From: Clostridiales bacterium
Lineage (GTDB): Bacteria; Bacillota; Clostridia; Oscillospirales; Butyricicoccaceae
DNA: 12,938 nt
Direction: 5' to 3'
NCBI GenBank assembly: GCA_004555915.1
Contig: SFJM01000043.1
Coordinates: 1-12,938 of the forward strand
Part shown: one piece after another, positions 1 through 6,470 of the stretch
How positions within the stretch are numbered: position 1 is the stretch's first letter
Layout: each line of letters starts with the position of its first letter
Notes under the pieces: model-generated
Database searches by the model: none
Seen by the model: the letters and a program-made list of their open reading frames with translations, nothing else
What the model was told of the DNA's origin: nothing
Translations under genes and position numbers: made by a program

Positions 1-26
1 GATGATTTCTCATCAGTAACTTTTAT

Positions 27-55
27 AGTTTATCATGACTTCTTCAGTTTGTCAA
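27..55 (-). promoter_or_regulatory. Stable-RNA operon promoter P3 (nearest the gene)
   Basis: Read on the minus strand, this is TTGACA (50-55), a 17-nt spacer and TAAACT (27-32). The -35 is preceded by an A-tract with the same local context (AAAAAAGTnCTTGACAAA) as P2. Transcription would start near position 20 and run off the left edge. Three stacked consensus promoters with A-rich upstream DNA and no open frame between them are typical of rRNA operon control regions, so I infer a 16S rRNA gene just outside the window. A tRNA operon is the main alternative. Confidence 0.75.
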
Positions 56-123
56 GAACTTTTTTCATTTCTTTTTCAAATCGTTTCTGTCATGGTCGCC
101 GATCTCTCAGCGGCAACTCAATT

Positions 124-152
124 AGTTTAACATGTTCAAACCGATTTGTCAA
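124..152 (-). promoter_or_regulatory. Stable-RNA operon promoter P2
   Basis: TTGACA (147-152), 17-nt spacer, TAAACT (124-129) on the minus strand. The two hexamers and the spacing are identical to P3, which lies 97 bp further downstream. Between P2 and P3 the transcript can form a GC-rich hairpin at about 98-120 (arms GTTGCCG and CGGCGAC), which could be part of the rRNA leader. Confidence 0.75.
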
Positions 153-228
153 GCACTTTTTTGCCTCCCGGCCAGTAATCTTGCCAAATGTTTTGGTTTT
201 CCGTGTCGCTCTCGTTGAGTGCCTGATT

Positions 229-257
229 AGGATACCACGCCAATCCCCCTTTGTCAA
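229..257 (-). promoter_or_regulatory. Stable-RNA operon promoter P1 (most upstream)
   Basis: TTGACA (252-257), 17-nt spacer, TATCCT (229-234) on the minus strand. It lies 105 bp upstream of P2. The stretch behind the -35 (about 258-300) is made of A- and T-runs and could act as an UP element. Confidence 0.65.
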
Positions 258-318
258 CAGAAAATTTTAAAAAATTCAAAAAGTTTTGAAATTGCTTCTA
301 TTACGAACATTTTTACCG

Positions 319-363
319 TTTACTCCACATTTTATACACAGTTTTTCCACAAACTTTCCCACA
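319..363. repeat. Four phased CCACA/CACA units, DnaA-box-like
   Basis: Four consecutive units of 11-12 bp end in CACA at 329, 340, 351 and 363: TTTACTCCACA, TTTTATACACA, GTTTTTCCACA and AACTTTCCCACA. The second contains TTATACACA (332-340), which fits the E. coli-type DnaA box TTATNCACA. TTTTCCACA (343-351) differs from TTATCCACA at one base. The other two units are more degenerate. The array lies between the lacI-type gene stop and the stable-RNA promoters, so it could bind DnaA or another protein on one face of the helix. Function is inferred only from pattern. Confidence 0.45.
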
Positions 364-364
364 T

Positions 365-1375
365 TTACAGTAATTCCCGTGTAATAATGGAAGTATCCAC
401 GTTGACAATCGGCCGCCGCACATGATGGCCATAAACCAGCAGCTCATGCAGGATTAAAATCGCCCGATACACCTGTGAGGTAAAATCCTGTTCCACGACG
501 AAATCAATCCGCCCTTTTTTCAATGAATGCTTTGCAACCGGTGTCAGGTCATTGACCACAACCGTGATTCTCCGGCGGCAATCCGCCAGCGCATCCACAC
601 ATGCCCGGACATTTTCCGTACCCATATAAATACCGTGCAGCCTCGGACGGCTTTCCAGTGCATGTCGTACTGTTTCATAGGTCAGGTCATACTGTTCATA
701 GCATTCCGCCAGTTCATAGCAATCGGAATGAAATCCCAGGGTTTCCAGATGCTTTAAAAATCCATCCACCCGTACACGATGGGAACGGAATTCCATATTG
801 CCGGTAATCACCAGCACCTGATCCTTTGGAGAAATGCTTCGCGCCATCAAACCGGCGGCAATCCGTCCGGATTTCACCAGATCCTGTCCCACATGGCAAA
901 TACGTCTGGTGTCCGGCAGGTCGGAATTATAGGTAACCACAGCCACGCCTGCCTGATCCAGCCGTTCAATTTCTGCTGCCATCATAATATTGTCCGGCGC
1001 ATTGAGTACCAGGCCCCGTACGCCCAGCTCCAGCATGTCCTCACAGACCTGAATATATTCTTCATCTGATCGGCTGTGCATCCTGCGCACCTCCAGCCGG
1101 ACTTTTCCTGCATTGATTTCCCTCTGTGCCCGATGGATTCCCCGCATCGTGCTGTTGGTAAAATACTCATCCTGCCAGTGGGGCACAATGACACCGATAC
1201 AAATGGTATCCCCGCCCGCAAAGCGTTCATCTTTTCGGTAGCCGGTTTCCTCTATAATATGTAAGACACGCGCACGTACCTCCGGGCTCACATCCGGTTG
1301 GTTGTTGAGTACACGGCTGACAGTTCCCCGGGACACCCCTGCCAATGCCGCTATGCTCCGTACCGTATGCTTCAT
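365..1375 (-). CDS. LacI/GalR-family transcriptional regulator
   Basis: A 336-aa DNA-binding repressor or activator, normal length for the family. Residues 4-50 form the LacI helix-turn-helix and hinge: RSIAALAGVSRGTVSRVLN, followed by VSPEVRARVLHIIEETGYR. From about residue 57 (ICIGVIVPHW) to the end is a type I periplasmic-binding-protein-like effector domain, so the ligand is probably a sugar or polyol. I chose the ATG at 1375 because an AGGAAGGTGA Shine-Dalgarno lies 5 nt upstream and the HTH starts at once; the open frame continues 44 codons further upstream but those residues are not family-like. An extended -10 lies just upstream. It is divergent from the inositol-dehydrogenase-like gene, so local regulation of that gene, possibly by an inositol-related ligand, is likely but inferred. 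The effector cannot be named from sequence. Confidence 0.9.
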   Translation of the reverse strand: MKHTVRSIAALAGVSRGTVSRVLNNQPDVSPEVRARVLHIIEETGYRKDERFAGGDTICIGVIVPHWQDEYFTNSTMRGIHRAQREINAGKVRLEVRRMHSRSDEEYIQVCEDMLELGVRGLVLNAPDNIMMAAEIERLDQAGVAVVTYNSDLPDTRRICHVGQDLVKSGRIAAGLMARSISPKDQVLVITGNMEFRSHRVRVDGFLKHLETLGFHSDCYELAECYEQYDLTYETVRHALESRPRLHGIYMGTENVRACVDALADCRRRITVVVNDLTPVAKHSLKKGRIDFVVEQDFTSQVYRAILILHELLVYGHHVRRPIVNVDTSIITRELL

Positions 1376-1398
1376 ACCACTCACCTTCCTTTCCCTCA

Positions 1399-1407
1399 GT
1401 ATAACAT
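1399..1407 (-). promoter_or_regulatory. Extended -10 promoter of the lacI-type gene
   Basis: On the minus strand TGT-TATACT gives an extended -10 (TATACT at 1399-1404). No good -35 sits 16-18 bp upstream (CTGCGG). Transcription would begin near 1392, giving a leader of only about 17 nt that carries the ribosome binding site. Confidence 0.45.
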
Positions 1408-1444
1408 ACGCTCCCTGCCTTCCGCAGCATCTTTTTTGAATTTT

Positions 1445-1476
1445 GTCACGCGTCACGGAAATTCCACCAAATTTCC
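1445..1476. promoter_or_regulatory. Candidate operator pair between divergent genes
   Basis: Two adjacent symmetric elements. GTCACGCGTCAC (1445-1456) is a near-palindrome with one mismatched pair. GGAAATT (1457-1463) and AATTTCC (1470-1476) form a perfect 7-bp inverted repeat around CCACCA. They lie about 40 bp upstream of the lacI-type -10 and about 75 bp upstream of the -35 of the divergent gene. This suits a LacI-family operator by position, but neither has the usual central CG symmetry of that family, so the binding protein is uncertain. Confidence 0.35.
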
Positions 1477-1551
1477 CGCCATTTTCTTGTGGACTATTCA
1501 CCAACAAAAATGCAACTTTTCAGGCATGTATACGAAGCTATTTTACCCCTA

Positions 1552-1580
1552 TTGACTTCTTTTTGTAACTATTATACAAT
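1552..1580 (+). promoter_or_regulatory. Promoter of the inositol-dehydrogenase-like gene
   Basis: TTGACT (1552-1557), 17-nt spacer, TACAAT (1575-1580). The transcript would start near 1587, leaving a roughly 70-nt 5' UTR that ends in AGGAGG at 1645-1650. Confidence 0.75.
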
Positions 1581-1658
1581 ACATGCAGATCAAGCGAAAG
1601 ACCAACGGAAGCATCAACCCGAAGCAAATGATACAGAAATTTTCAGGAGGAATTGACT

Positions 1659-2672
1659 ATGAAGACCATTAAAGTTGGTATTGCAGGCCTGGGCCGTCTG
1701 GGCAAGGTACACGCGAACAACATTGCATTCAAAATCCCGAACGCACAGCTGACTGCTGCATGCTCCATCATGCCGGCTGAGTTGGAATACGCAAAGACCG
1801 AGCTGGGTGTCACCGACGTTTACACCGATTTCCGTGAAATGCTGGAAAAAGCTGACATTGACGCTGTTGCCATTGTTACCACTTCTTCCGAGCACTGCTG
1901 GCAGATTGAAGCTGCTCTGGATGCAGGCAAGCATGTATTCACCGACAAGCCGCTGGGTGTTGACCTGGAGCAGTGCAAGATTGCAGAAGCTGCTGTAGAG
2001 CGTCATCCGGACAAGGTATTCTTCCTGGGCTTCATGCGCCGGTATGATGCTTCCTATGCATATGCAAAGAAAAAGATTCAGGAAGGCGCAATCGGCACTC
2101 CGTATATGGTAAAGGCTACCGGCATTGACCCGGAAGCTCTGGTAGAAGGCTCCATCCGTTTCGCAGCTACCTCCGGCGGCATTTTCATTGATATGGCAAT
2201 CCATGACATTGACCTGATGCGCTGGTTCCTGGAAGATGAGCCGACGGAGGTTTATGCGATCGGTTCCACCTTCAAGCATCCGGAGTTCAAGGAAGTTGGC
2301 GACGATGAAACCGCAGTTGCTACCTATAAGTTCAAGAACGGCGGCATCGGCATCATCCATGTAGGCCGTACCGCGCCCCATGGCTACCATGTTGAAACCG
2401 AAATCGTGGGCACCGAGGGCAGCATCCGCATCAGCCCGGAGCCGCAGAAGAATCTGGCAAAGCTGTACAACACCAACGGCGTCGTAACCGAATGTGTTGA
2501 AGCATTCCCGGAGCGTTTTGCTGAATCCTATCTGGCAGAAATGCAGGAATTCATCGACTGCATCTGCGAGGACAGAAAGCCGGGCGTTACCGTATACGAC
2601 GGCACCAAGTCCACTGCCATCGGTTTTGGCACCACAGAAGCATGGAAGTCCGGCAAGGTCGTAGAGCTGTAA
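1659..2672 (+). CDS. iolG: Gfo/Idh/MocA oxidoreductase, probable inositol 2-dehydrogenase
   Basis: A 337-aa NAD(P)-dependent sugar/polyol dehydrogenase of the cytoplasm, likely oxidising myo-inositol to scyllo-inosose or a close substrate. The N-terminal Rossmann fold begins with VGIAGLGRLGKVH (residues 6-18). Other family marks are DKP at 96-98 (most members have EKP), GFMRRYD at 124-130 as in characterised IolG proteins, and IDMAIHDID at 177-185. Lys97, Asp178 and His182 match the Lys/Asp/His catalytic set. I chose ATG 1659 because AGGAGG lies 8 nt before it; an in-frame TTG two codons upstream has no fitting site. Codon choice is strongly restricted (CTG, GGC, GCT, AAG), and the promoter and ribosome site are near consensus, suggesting high expression. 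It stands alone: no other iol gene or sugar transporter follows before the terminator. Substrate could be another inositol isomer or a sugar. Confidence 0.8.
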   Translation: MKTIKVGIAGLGRLGKVHANNIAFKIPNAQLTAACSIMPAELEYAKTELGVTDVYTDFREMLEKADIDAVAIVTTSSEHCWQIEAALDAGKHVFTDKPLGVDLEQCKIAEAAVERHPDKVFFLGFMRRYDASYAYAKKKIQEGAIGTPYMVKATGIDPEALVEGSIRFAATSGGIFIDMAIHDIDLMRWFLEDEPTEVYAIGSTFKHPEFKEVGDDETAVATYKFKNGGIGIIHVGRTAPHGYHVETEIVGTEGSIRISPEPQKNLAKLYNTNGVVTECVEAFPERFAESYLAEMQEFIDCICEDRKPGVTVYDGTKSTAIGFGTTEAWKSGKVVEL

Positions 2673-2707
2673 TTACCATTTCGTTTTCCCCTAATACACC
2701 CCTAACA

Positions 2708-2754
2708 GGAAAGGGCTGCGTGATCCCAAGCACGCAGCCCTTTCCCTTTCTTTA
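2708..2754 (+). terminator. Intrinsic terminator of the iolG-like gene
   Basis: A perfect 15-bp stem (GGAAAGGGCTGCGTG at 2708-2722 with its complement at 2731-2745), loop ATCCCAAG, then a pyrimidine/T-rich tail CTTTCTTTAT. It lies 35 nt after the stop codon and makes the gene monocistronic. Confidence 0.93.
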
Positions 2755-2766
2755 TATATGGAGATT

Positions 2767-2815
2767 TTCACACAACCTTCACGCTTTTTCACAAAGACTT
2801 CACATGTTAATCACT
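2767..2815 (+). promoter_or_regulatory. Pho box: five TTCACA-type direct repeats
   Basis: Direct repeats start at 2767 (TTCACA), 2778 (TTCACG), 2788 (TTCACA), 2799 (TTCACA) and 2810 (ATCACT), a period of 11, 10, 11 and 11 bp. Direct TT(C/A)ACA hexamers at about 11-bp period are the known binding pattern of PhoP/PhoB-type response regulators in Firmicutes. The last unit abuts the weak -35 (2815-2820), the position expected for an activator that contacts RNA polymerase. The gene downstream makes polyphosphate, which agrees with control by phosphate starvation. The regulator itself is not in the window. Confidence 0.75.
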
Positions 2816-2843
2816 TCAAAGGCTTACATCACTGGTTTAATAT
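2815..2843 (+). promoter_or_regulatory. Weak core promoter of the polyphosphate operon
   Basis: TTCAAA (2815-2820), 17-nt spacer, TAATAT (2838-2843). Both hexamers are 4/6 matches, unlike the near-consensus promoters elsewhere in the window, which fits a promoter needing an activator at the adjacent direct repeats. TATAAA at 2841 is an alternative -10. Confidence 0.5.
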
Positions 2844-2886
2844 AAATAAGATTTTTCATACATAAATTTTACAAAGGAGAAAACCC

Positions 2887-3609
2887 ATGAGCAATCATGT
2901 CTTTCAGCGCTATGAAGCCAAGTATCTGGTAGACAGCCGCCAGCGCGCCCTTTTGGAGCAGGCCTTTGCCGGACGTATGGTTCCTGATTTCCATGATGAG
3001 GATACAGTCTGCAATCTTTATTATGATACACCGAATTTTCGTTTAATTCGGCATTCACTGGAAAAGCCAATTTATAAAGAAAAGCTTCGTGTCAGAAGCT
3101 ATGGCATCGTTCAGCCATCGGATACGGTTTTTCTGGAACTGAAGAAGAAATATAAAGGGATTGTTTACAAACGCCGGATTTCCCTTTCTGAACATGCTGC
3201 AATGGATTTTCTCAACAAAAATATCCCTCGGGAAACAGACAGCCAGATTGCGCATGAAATTGCCTATTTCTGTTCCTTCTATCATGAGTTGAAACCAAAG
3301 GTATTTTTGAGCTATGATCGCACAGCATATTTTTCCAAAACAGATGCATCCTTCCGTGTCACCTTTGACCAGAATATCTGTTGGCGGCAGGATAATTTAA
3401 GCCTGACTTCCCCGCCCGGCGGTGAGAGGATTCTGCAGCCGGAACAATCCCTGTGCGAAATTAAATCCGCTTCTTCTATTCCTCTCTGGCTGGTAGAAAT
3501 CTTAAACCATGCAGAAATCCATCAAACATCCTTTTCCAAATATGGTATGGCATATCAGGCCATTTTAATGGATGCAATTCACAAAAACAGAGGTATTCGT
3601 TATGCTTAA
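2887..3609 (+). CDS. VTC-domain polyphosphate polymerase
   Basis: A 240-aa cytoplasmic-face enzyme of the triphosphate tunnel metalloenzyme fold; the eukaryotic relative Vtc4 makes polyphosphate from ATP. Tunnel residues in order: RYEAKYLV with Glu10 and Lys12; KLRVRSYG (66-73) with Arg68 and Arg70; ELKKKYKGIVYKRR (84-97); SYDRTAY (142-148) with Arg145; FRVTFD (156-161); EIK at 191-193, whose Glu should bind the metal; and SKY at 217-219. This is the bare catalytic domain, with no SPX domain and no membrane helix, as usual in bacteria. The start follows AAAGGAG by 7 nt. Its 3' end overlaps the next start by 8 nt (ATG at 3602, stop at 3607-3609), so the two are probably translationally coupled and may work as a complex. 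The Pho box upstream supports the role. It is not homologous to ppk. Activity is inferred from the family. Confidence 0.88.
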   Translation: MSNHVFQRYEAKYLVDSRQRALLEQAFAGRMVPDFHDEDTVCNLYYDTPNFRLIRHSLEKPIYKEKLRVRSYGIVQPSDTVFLELKKKYKGIVYKRRISLSEHAAMDFLNKNIPRETDSQIAHEIAYFCSFYHELKPKVFLSYDRTAYFSKTDASFRVTFDQNICWRQDNLSLTSPPGGERILQPEQSLCEIKSASSIPLWLVEILNHAEIHQTSFSKYGMAYQAILMDAIHKNRGIRYA

Positions 3610-4300
3610 TTCCCTTTTTTCCAGCCTGTATTCCACCATGGAAGGAAGTGTTACACTTTCCGGCTTTCTTGTCAGCATTTTCACAGCACTGGTTCTCGGT
3701 GCTTTGATGGCTGTGGTATATATGTACCGCTCCAATTATACCAAAAGCTTCGCCGTGACACTTGCCACACTTCCGGCGATTGTCTGCGTTGTCATTATGA
3801 TGGTCAGCGGAAATCTCGGTGCAGGTGTTGCCGTTGCAGGAACATTTTCCCTTGTACGGTTCCGTTCGGTTCCCGGCACAGCCCGTGAAATCGGCGCTGT
3901 TTTTCTTGCCATGGCTGTAGGACTTGCCTGCGGCATGGGATATCCGGAATTTGCTGTCCTGTTTTCCGTCATCATGTGTATGGTAAACCTGTTTTACACA
4001 TGGATTGGTTTTGGTGAAATAAAATCCATGGAATTGCAGAAAACCCTCAACATTACTGTACCGGAGGATTTGGATTACAGCGGTGTTTTTGACGATTTGA
4101 TGCAGAAATATACGACGGAAGCCAAGCTGATACGTGTAAAAACTACCAATCTGGGGAGTTTAAACAAGCTGACCTATCATATTACCCTGCGGAAAACCGG
4201 TTTGGAAAAGAACTTTATTGATGACCTCCGCTGCCGCAATGGAAATCTGGAAATCAGTCTTTCCATCCAGTCCACAGAACCCTTTGAGCTTTCCTTATGA
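3602..4300 (+). CDS. DUF4956 polytopic membrane protein
   Basis: A 232-aa membrane protein of unknown biochemical function. Predicted helices lie at about 18-41, 50-69, 94-113 and 117-136. Between helices 2 and 3 is the family signature GTFSLVRFRSVPGTAREIG (80-98), a basic segment that marks DUF4956. Residues 140-232 form a soluble alpha/beta domain (LNITVPEDLDY onward). I chose ATG 3602 rather than the in-frame ATG at 3572 because CAGAGG lies 8 nt before it and the resulting short overlap with the VTC gene is typical of coupling. DUF4956 genes are frequently next to VTC genes in Firmicutes; a role as membrane partner, anchor or export channel for polyphosphate is my inference, by analogy with yeast VTC, where the polymerase is joined to membrane helices. 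Confidence 0.85.
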   Translation: MLNSLFSSLYSTMEGSVTLSGFLVSIFTALVLGALMAVVYMYRSNYTKSFAVTLATLPAIVCVVIMMVSGNLGAGVAVAGTFSLVRFRSVPGTAREIGAVFLAMAVGLACGMGYPEFAVLFSVIMCMVNLFYTWIGFGEIKSMELQKTLNITVPEDLDYSGVFDDLMQKYTTEAKLIRVKTTNLGSLNKLTYHITLRKTGLEKNFIDDLRCRNGNLEISLSIQSTEPFELSL

Positions 4301-4309
4301 GGTATTCCT

Positions 4310-6325
4310 ATGCTGAAAAAATTAACTGCTATGCTGCTGGCCGCATGGTTCTGTTTTAGCTGTACAGCCTGCGGCAGCACAACTGCTCCTGATTCCGGTT
4401 CCGCCGACAGCACTGCAGCTGCTGTGGAAACCGGTAATCCTGCGAATATCATACTTGACCCGTCACAAATGTTCACCAACCGGGATTATGAAACCGATTA
4501 TTCCAATTATTCCACCATTACGCTCCGTGATCGTACCTCTACCGCAGACAATAACAGTGTCACCATCACAGAGGATGTTATCACAATTACAAAGGAAGGA
4601 ACATATCTTCTCACCGGTACGCTGACAGATGGACAGGTTGTTGTCGATGTGGATGACACACAAAAGGTACAGCTGGTTCTGGACAACGTTTCCATCTCCA
4701 ACTGTACTTCTGCCGCATTATATATCCCTCAGGCGGATAAGGTTTTCCTGACCACAGCCGCCGATTCCAAAAATACACTGGTTTCCACCGGTGAGTTTTC
4801 TGATTCGGAAGAGGAAAGCAATGTGGATGGCGCCATTTTCTCTAAAGCTGATTTGACCCTAAATGGAAAGGGTTCCCTTTCCGTTACCTGCTCCACTGCC
4901 CATGGCATTGTTTCCAAGGATGATTTAGCAATCACCAGCGGTACCTATACCATTTCTTCTACCAAGCAGGCGCTTTCCGGCAAGGACAGCGTCCGCATTG
5001 CGGATGGTACTATTACTATTGAAAGTGATTCCGACGGCATCCACAGCGAAAATACAGAGGACACGGAAAAGGGCTTTGTTTTCGTGAGTGGTGGTACGCT
5101 GAATATTACCAGCAGCAATGATGCGCTGGATGCATCCAATTATATTGCTGTGACCGGCGGCACATGCAATATCACCACTGGCGGCGGCAGTGAAAATATC
5201 ACGCAGGTACAGAATGGTGAATTTACTGGTCAGGGCTTTGGCTCTTTCCAGCACCAGCCCGGCGGCAGAATGGCAGAAAGTCCAAATGATTCAACGGCTG
5301 CTCCGGATATGAAGCAGCCCACGGATGGAAAAAATATGCCGGAGAACGGAAATGCTGCATCCCAGTCAGATGCTGTGATTGCACCTGATGCCTCCGGCAG
5401 TACGGACACCTCTTCCGATACGGAAACGGAAACCACAACAGCTTCCGATTCATATAAAGGCTTCAAAGCAAACGAGGCAATCGCAATTACCGGCGGCACC
5501 TTTACCATAGATTCCGCAGATGACGCCTTGCATACCAATGGCTACCTGTCCATTTCCGGTGGTACCTTCCATATTGCTTCCGGAGATGACGGAATACATG
5601 CGGACTCCTCTCTGGATATTTCTGATGGTGACATCACCATTTCTACCAGCTATGAAGGCATGGAAGCAAATGCCATTACCGTTTCCGGCGGTACCATTTC
5701 CCTGACTGCATCTGATGACGGTCTGAATGCGGCTGGCGGCAATGATGGTTCGAGTCTAGATGGTCGCTGGGGACAGAACTCCTTTGATTCCTCTTCCGAT
5801 ACAGGCATTACCATTTCCGGCGGCAATCTCGCTGTCCAGGCAGATGGCGACGGTTTGGATTCCAATGGTTCCCTTTTGGTATCCGGTGGCACGGTTTATG
5901 TCAGCGCATCCATCAATGGCGGAAATGGTGCTCTGGATTACACCAGCTCCGGCACGATCACCGGCGGTACGGTAATCACAGCCGGTATTTCCGGTATGGA
6001 ACAGAATTTTGACTCCAATTCCACACAGGGCTGCATCCATTACGATGTATCCTCCACCCAGTCTGCAGGTACGGAAATCAAACTGACAGACAGCAATGGC
6101 AATATCCTTGCAAGCTATACGCCGAAAATAGATTTCCAGTGCATCACGATCAGTTCCCCGGATATCACCGAAGACGGAACCTATACACTGACAGCCGGTT
6201 CAGAATCGGCAGAAATCCAGATGAATGGTTATATTTACGGCAGCACCGGTGGCATAGGCCGTAGAACTGCTTCTCCGGATGCGGCAGGAAAAACAGACGG
6301 CAGAAAAAATTCTGCTGTCAATTGA
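4310..6325 (+). CDS. DUF4353 (Cthe_2159-like) beta-helix lipoprotein
   Basis: A 671-aa exported protein. Residues 1-20 are a signal peptide (KK, hydrophobic core), with Cys21 (TAC-GS) as the likely lipid-modified residue, although the -3 residue is Cys18 rather than Leu, so Cys18 is also possible. After a Ser/Thr/Asp-rich spacer, two blocks of right-handed beta-helix repeats follow, about 85-290 and 387-600. They are built from units like ISGGT-x-x-I and D(D/G)(G/A)(I/L)(H/D/N), for example DGIH 242, DALD 271, DALH 405, DGIH 427, DGLN 470 and DGLD 514. Between them lies a 95-residue low-complexity Gly/Gln/Pro then Ser/Thr/Asp linker. The prototype Cthe_2159 binds acidic polysaccharide and calcium. 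The start sits 9 nt after the DUF4956 stop, and the ribosome site (TGAGG) overlaps that stop. It is probably a cell-surface polyanion or glycan binder of the same operon. Confidence 0.85.
   Translation: MLKKLTAMLLAAWFCFSCTACGSTTAPDSGSADSTAAAVETGNPANIILDPSQMFTNRDYETDYSNYSTITLRDRTSTADNNSVTITEDVITITKEGTYLLTGTLTDGQVVVDVDDTQKVQLVLDNVSISNCTSAALYIPQADKVFLTTAADSKNTLVSTGEFSDSEEESNVDGAIFSKADLTLNGKGSLSVTCSTAHGIVSKDDLAITSGTYTISSTKQALSGKDSVRIADGTITIESDSDGIHSENTEDTEKGFVFVSGGTLNITSSNDALDASNYIAVTGGTCNITTGGGSENITQVQNGEFTGQGFGSFQHQPGGRMAESPNDSTAAPDMKQPTDGKNMPENGNAASQSDAVIAPDASGSTDTSSDTETETTTASDSYKGFKANEAIAITGGTFTIDSADDALHTNGYLSISGGTFHIASGDDGIHADSSLDISDGDITISTSYEGMEANAITVSGGTISLTASDDGLNAAGGNDGSSLDGRWGQNSFDSSSDTGITISGGNLAVQADGDGLDSNGSLLVSGGTVYVSASINGGNGALDYTSSGTITGGTVITAGISGMEQNFDSNSTQGCIHYDVSSTQSAGTEIKLTDSNGNILASYTPKIDFQCITISSPDITEDGTYTLTAGSESAEIQMNGYIYGSTGGIGRRTASPDAAGKTDGRKNSAVN
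6296..6319 (+). other. Hairpin at the 3' end of the operon
   Basis: The RNA can form a 10-bp stem (GACGGCAGAA with TTCTGCTGTC, one G-U pair) closed by AAAA, ending just before the lipoprotein stop codon. No T-run follows, so it is not a standard terminator. It might stabilise the mRNA 3' end. I see no other convincing terminator before the next promoter. Confidence 0.35.
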
Positions 6326-6412
6326 GATATTCTCCCTCTCACTGCCAATGTTTCACTGTTTCAGAAAAATTCAGAATATTTTTTATTCCCCCTCTCGCAA
6401 AACACTTTTTTG

Positions 6413-6421
6413 TGGTATAAT
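6413..6421 (+). promoter_or_regulatory. Extended -10 promoter of the PurF-like gene
   Basis: A perfect TATAAT (6416-6421) preceded by TGG, an extended -10. The -35 region is poor (TCGCAA at 6395-6400 with a 15-nt spacer). The leader of about 43 nt is AT-rich and too short for a known purine or PRPP riboswitch. Confidence 0.7.
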
Positions 6422-6470
6422 AAAGTGTATTTTTGTTTTCATTAATTCTTATTTTTATGAGGAGGATAAC

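Noticed and set aside
49..270. 73-codon open frame on the plus strand at the left edge
   Set aside because: It overlaps two of the three tandem promoters on the other strand, and its low-complexity product has no family resemblance.
300..311. ATTACGAACATT matches the Bacillus PurR PurBox consensus
   Set aside because: Single site without the required second inverted box 16-17 bp away, and no purine gene nearby; one such match in AT-rich DNA is plausible by chance.
1614..2390. 258-codon open frame on the minus strand
   Set aside because: Antisense to the iolG-like gene, whose restricted codon use leaves the opposite strand free of stops; no domain and no ribosome site.
6326..6470. Possible purine or PRPP riboswitch before the PurF-like gene
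   Set aside because: The transcript should start near 6428, leaving only about 43 nt of AT-rich leader without stable structure.
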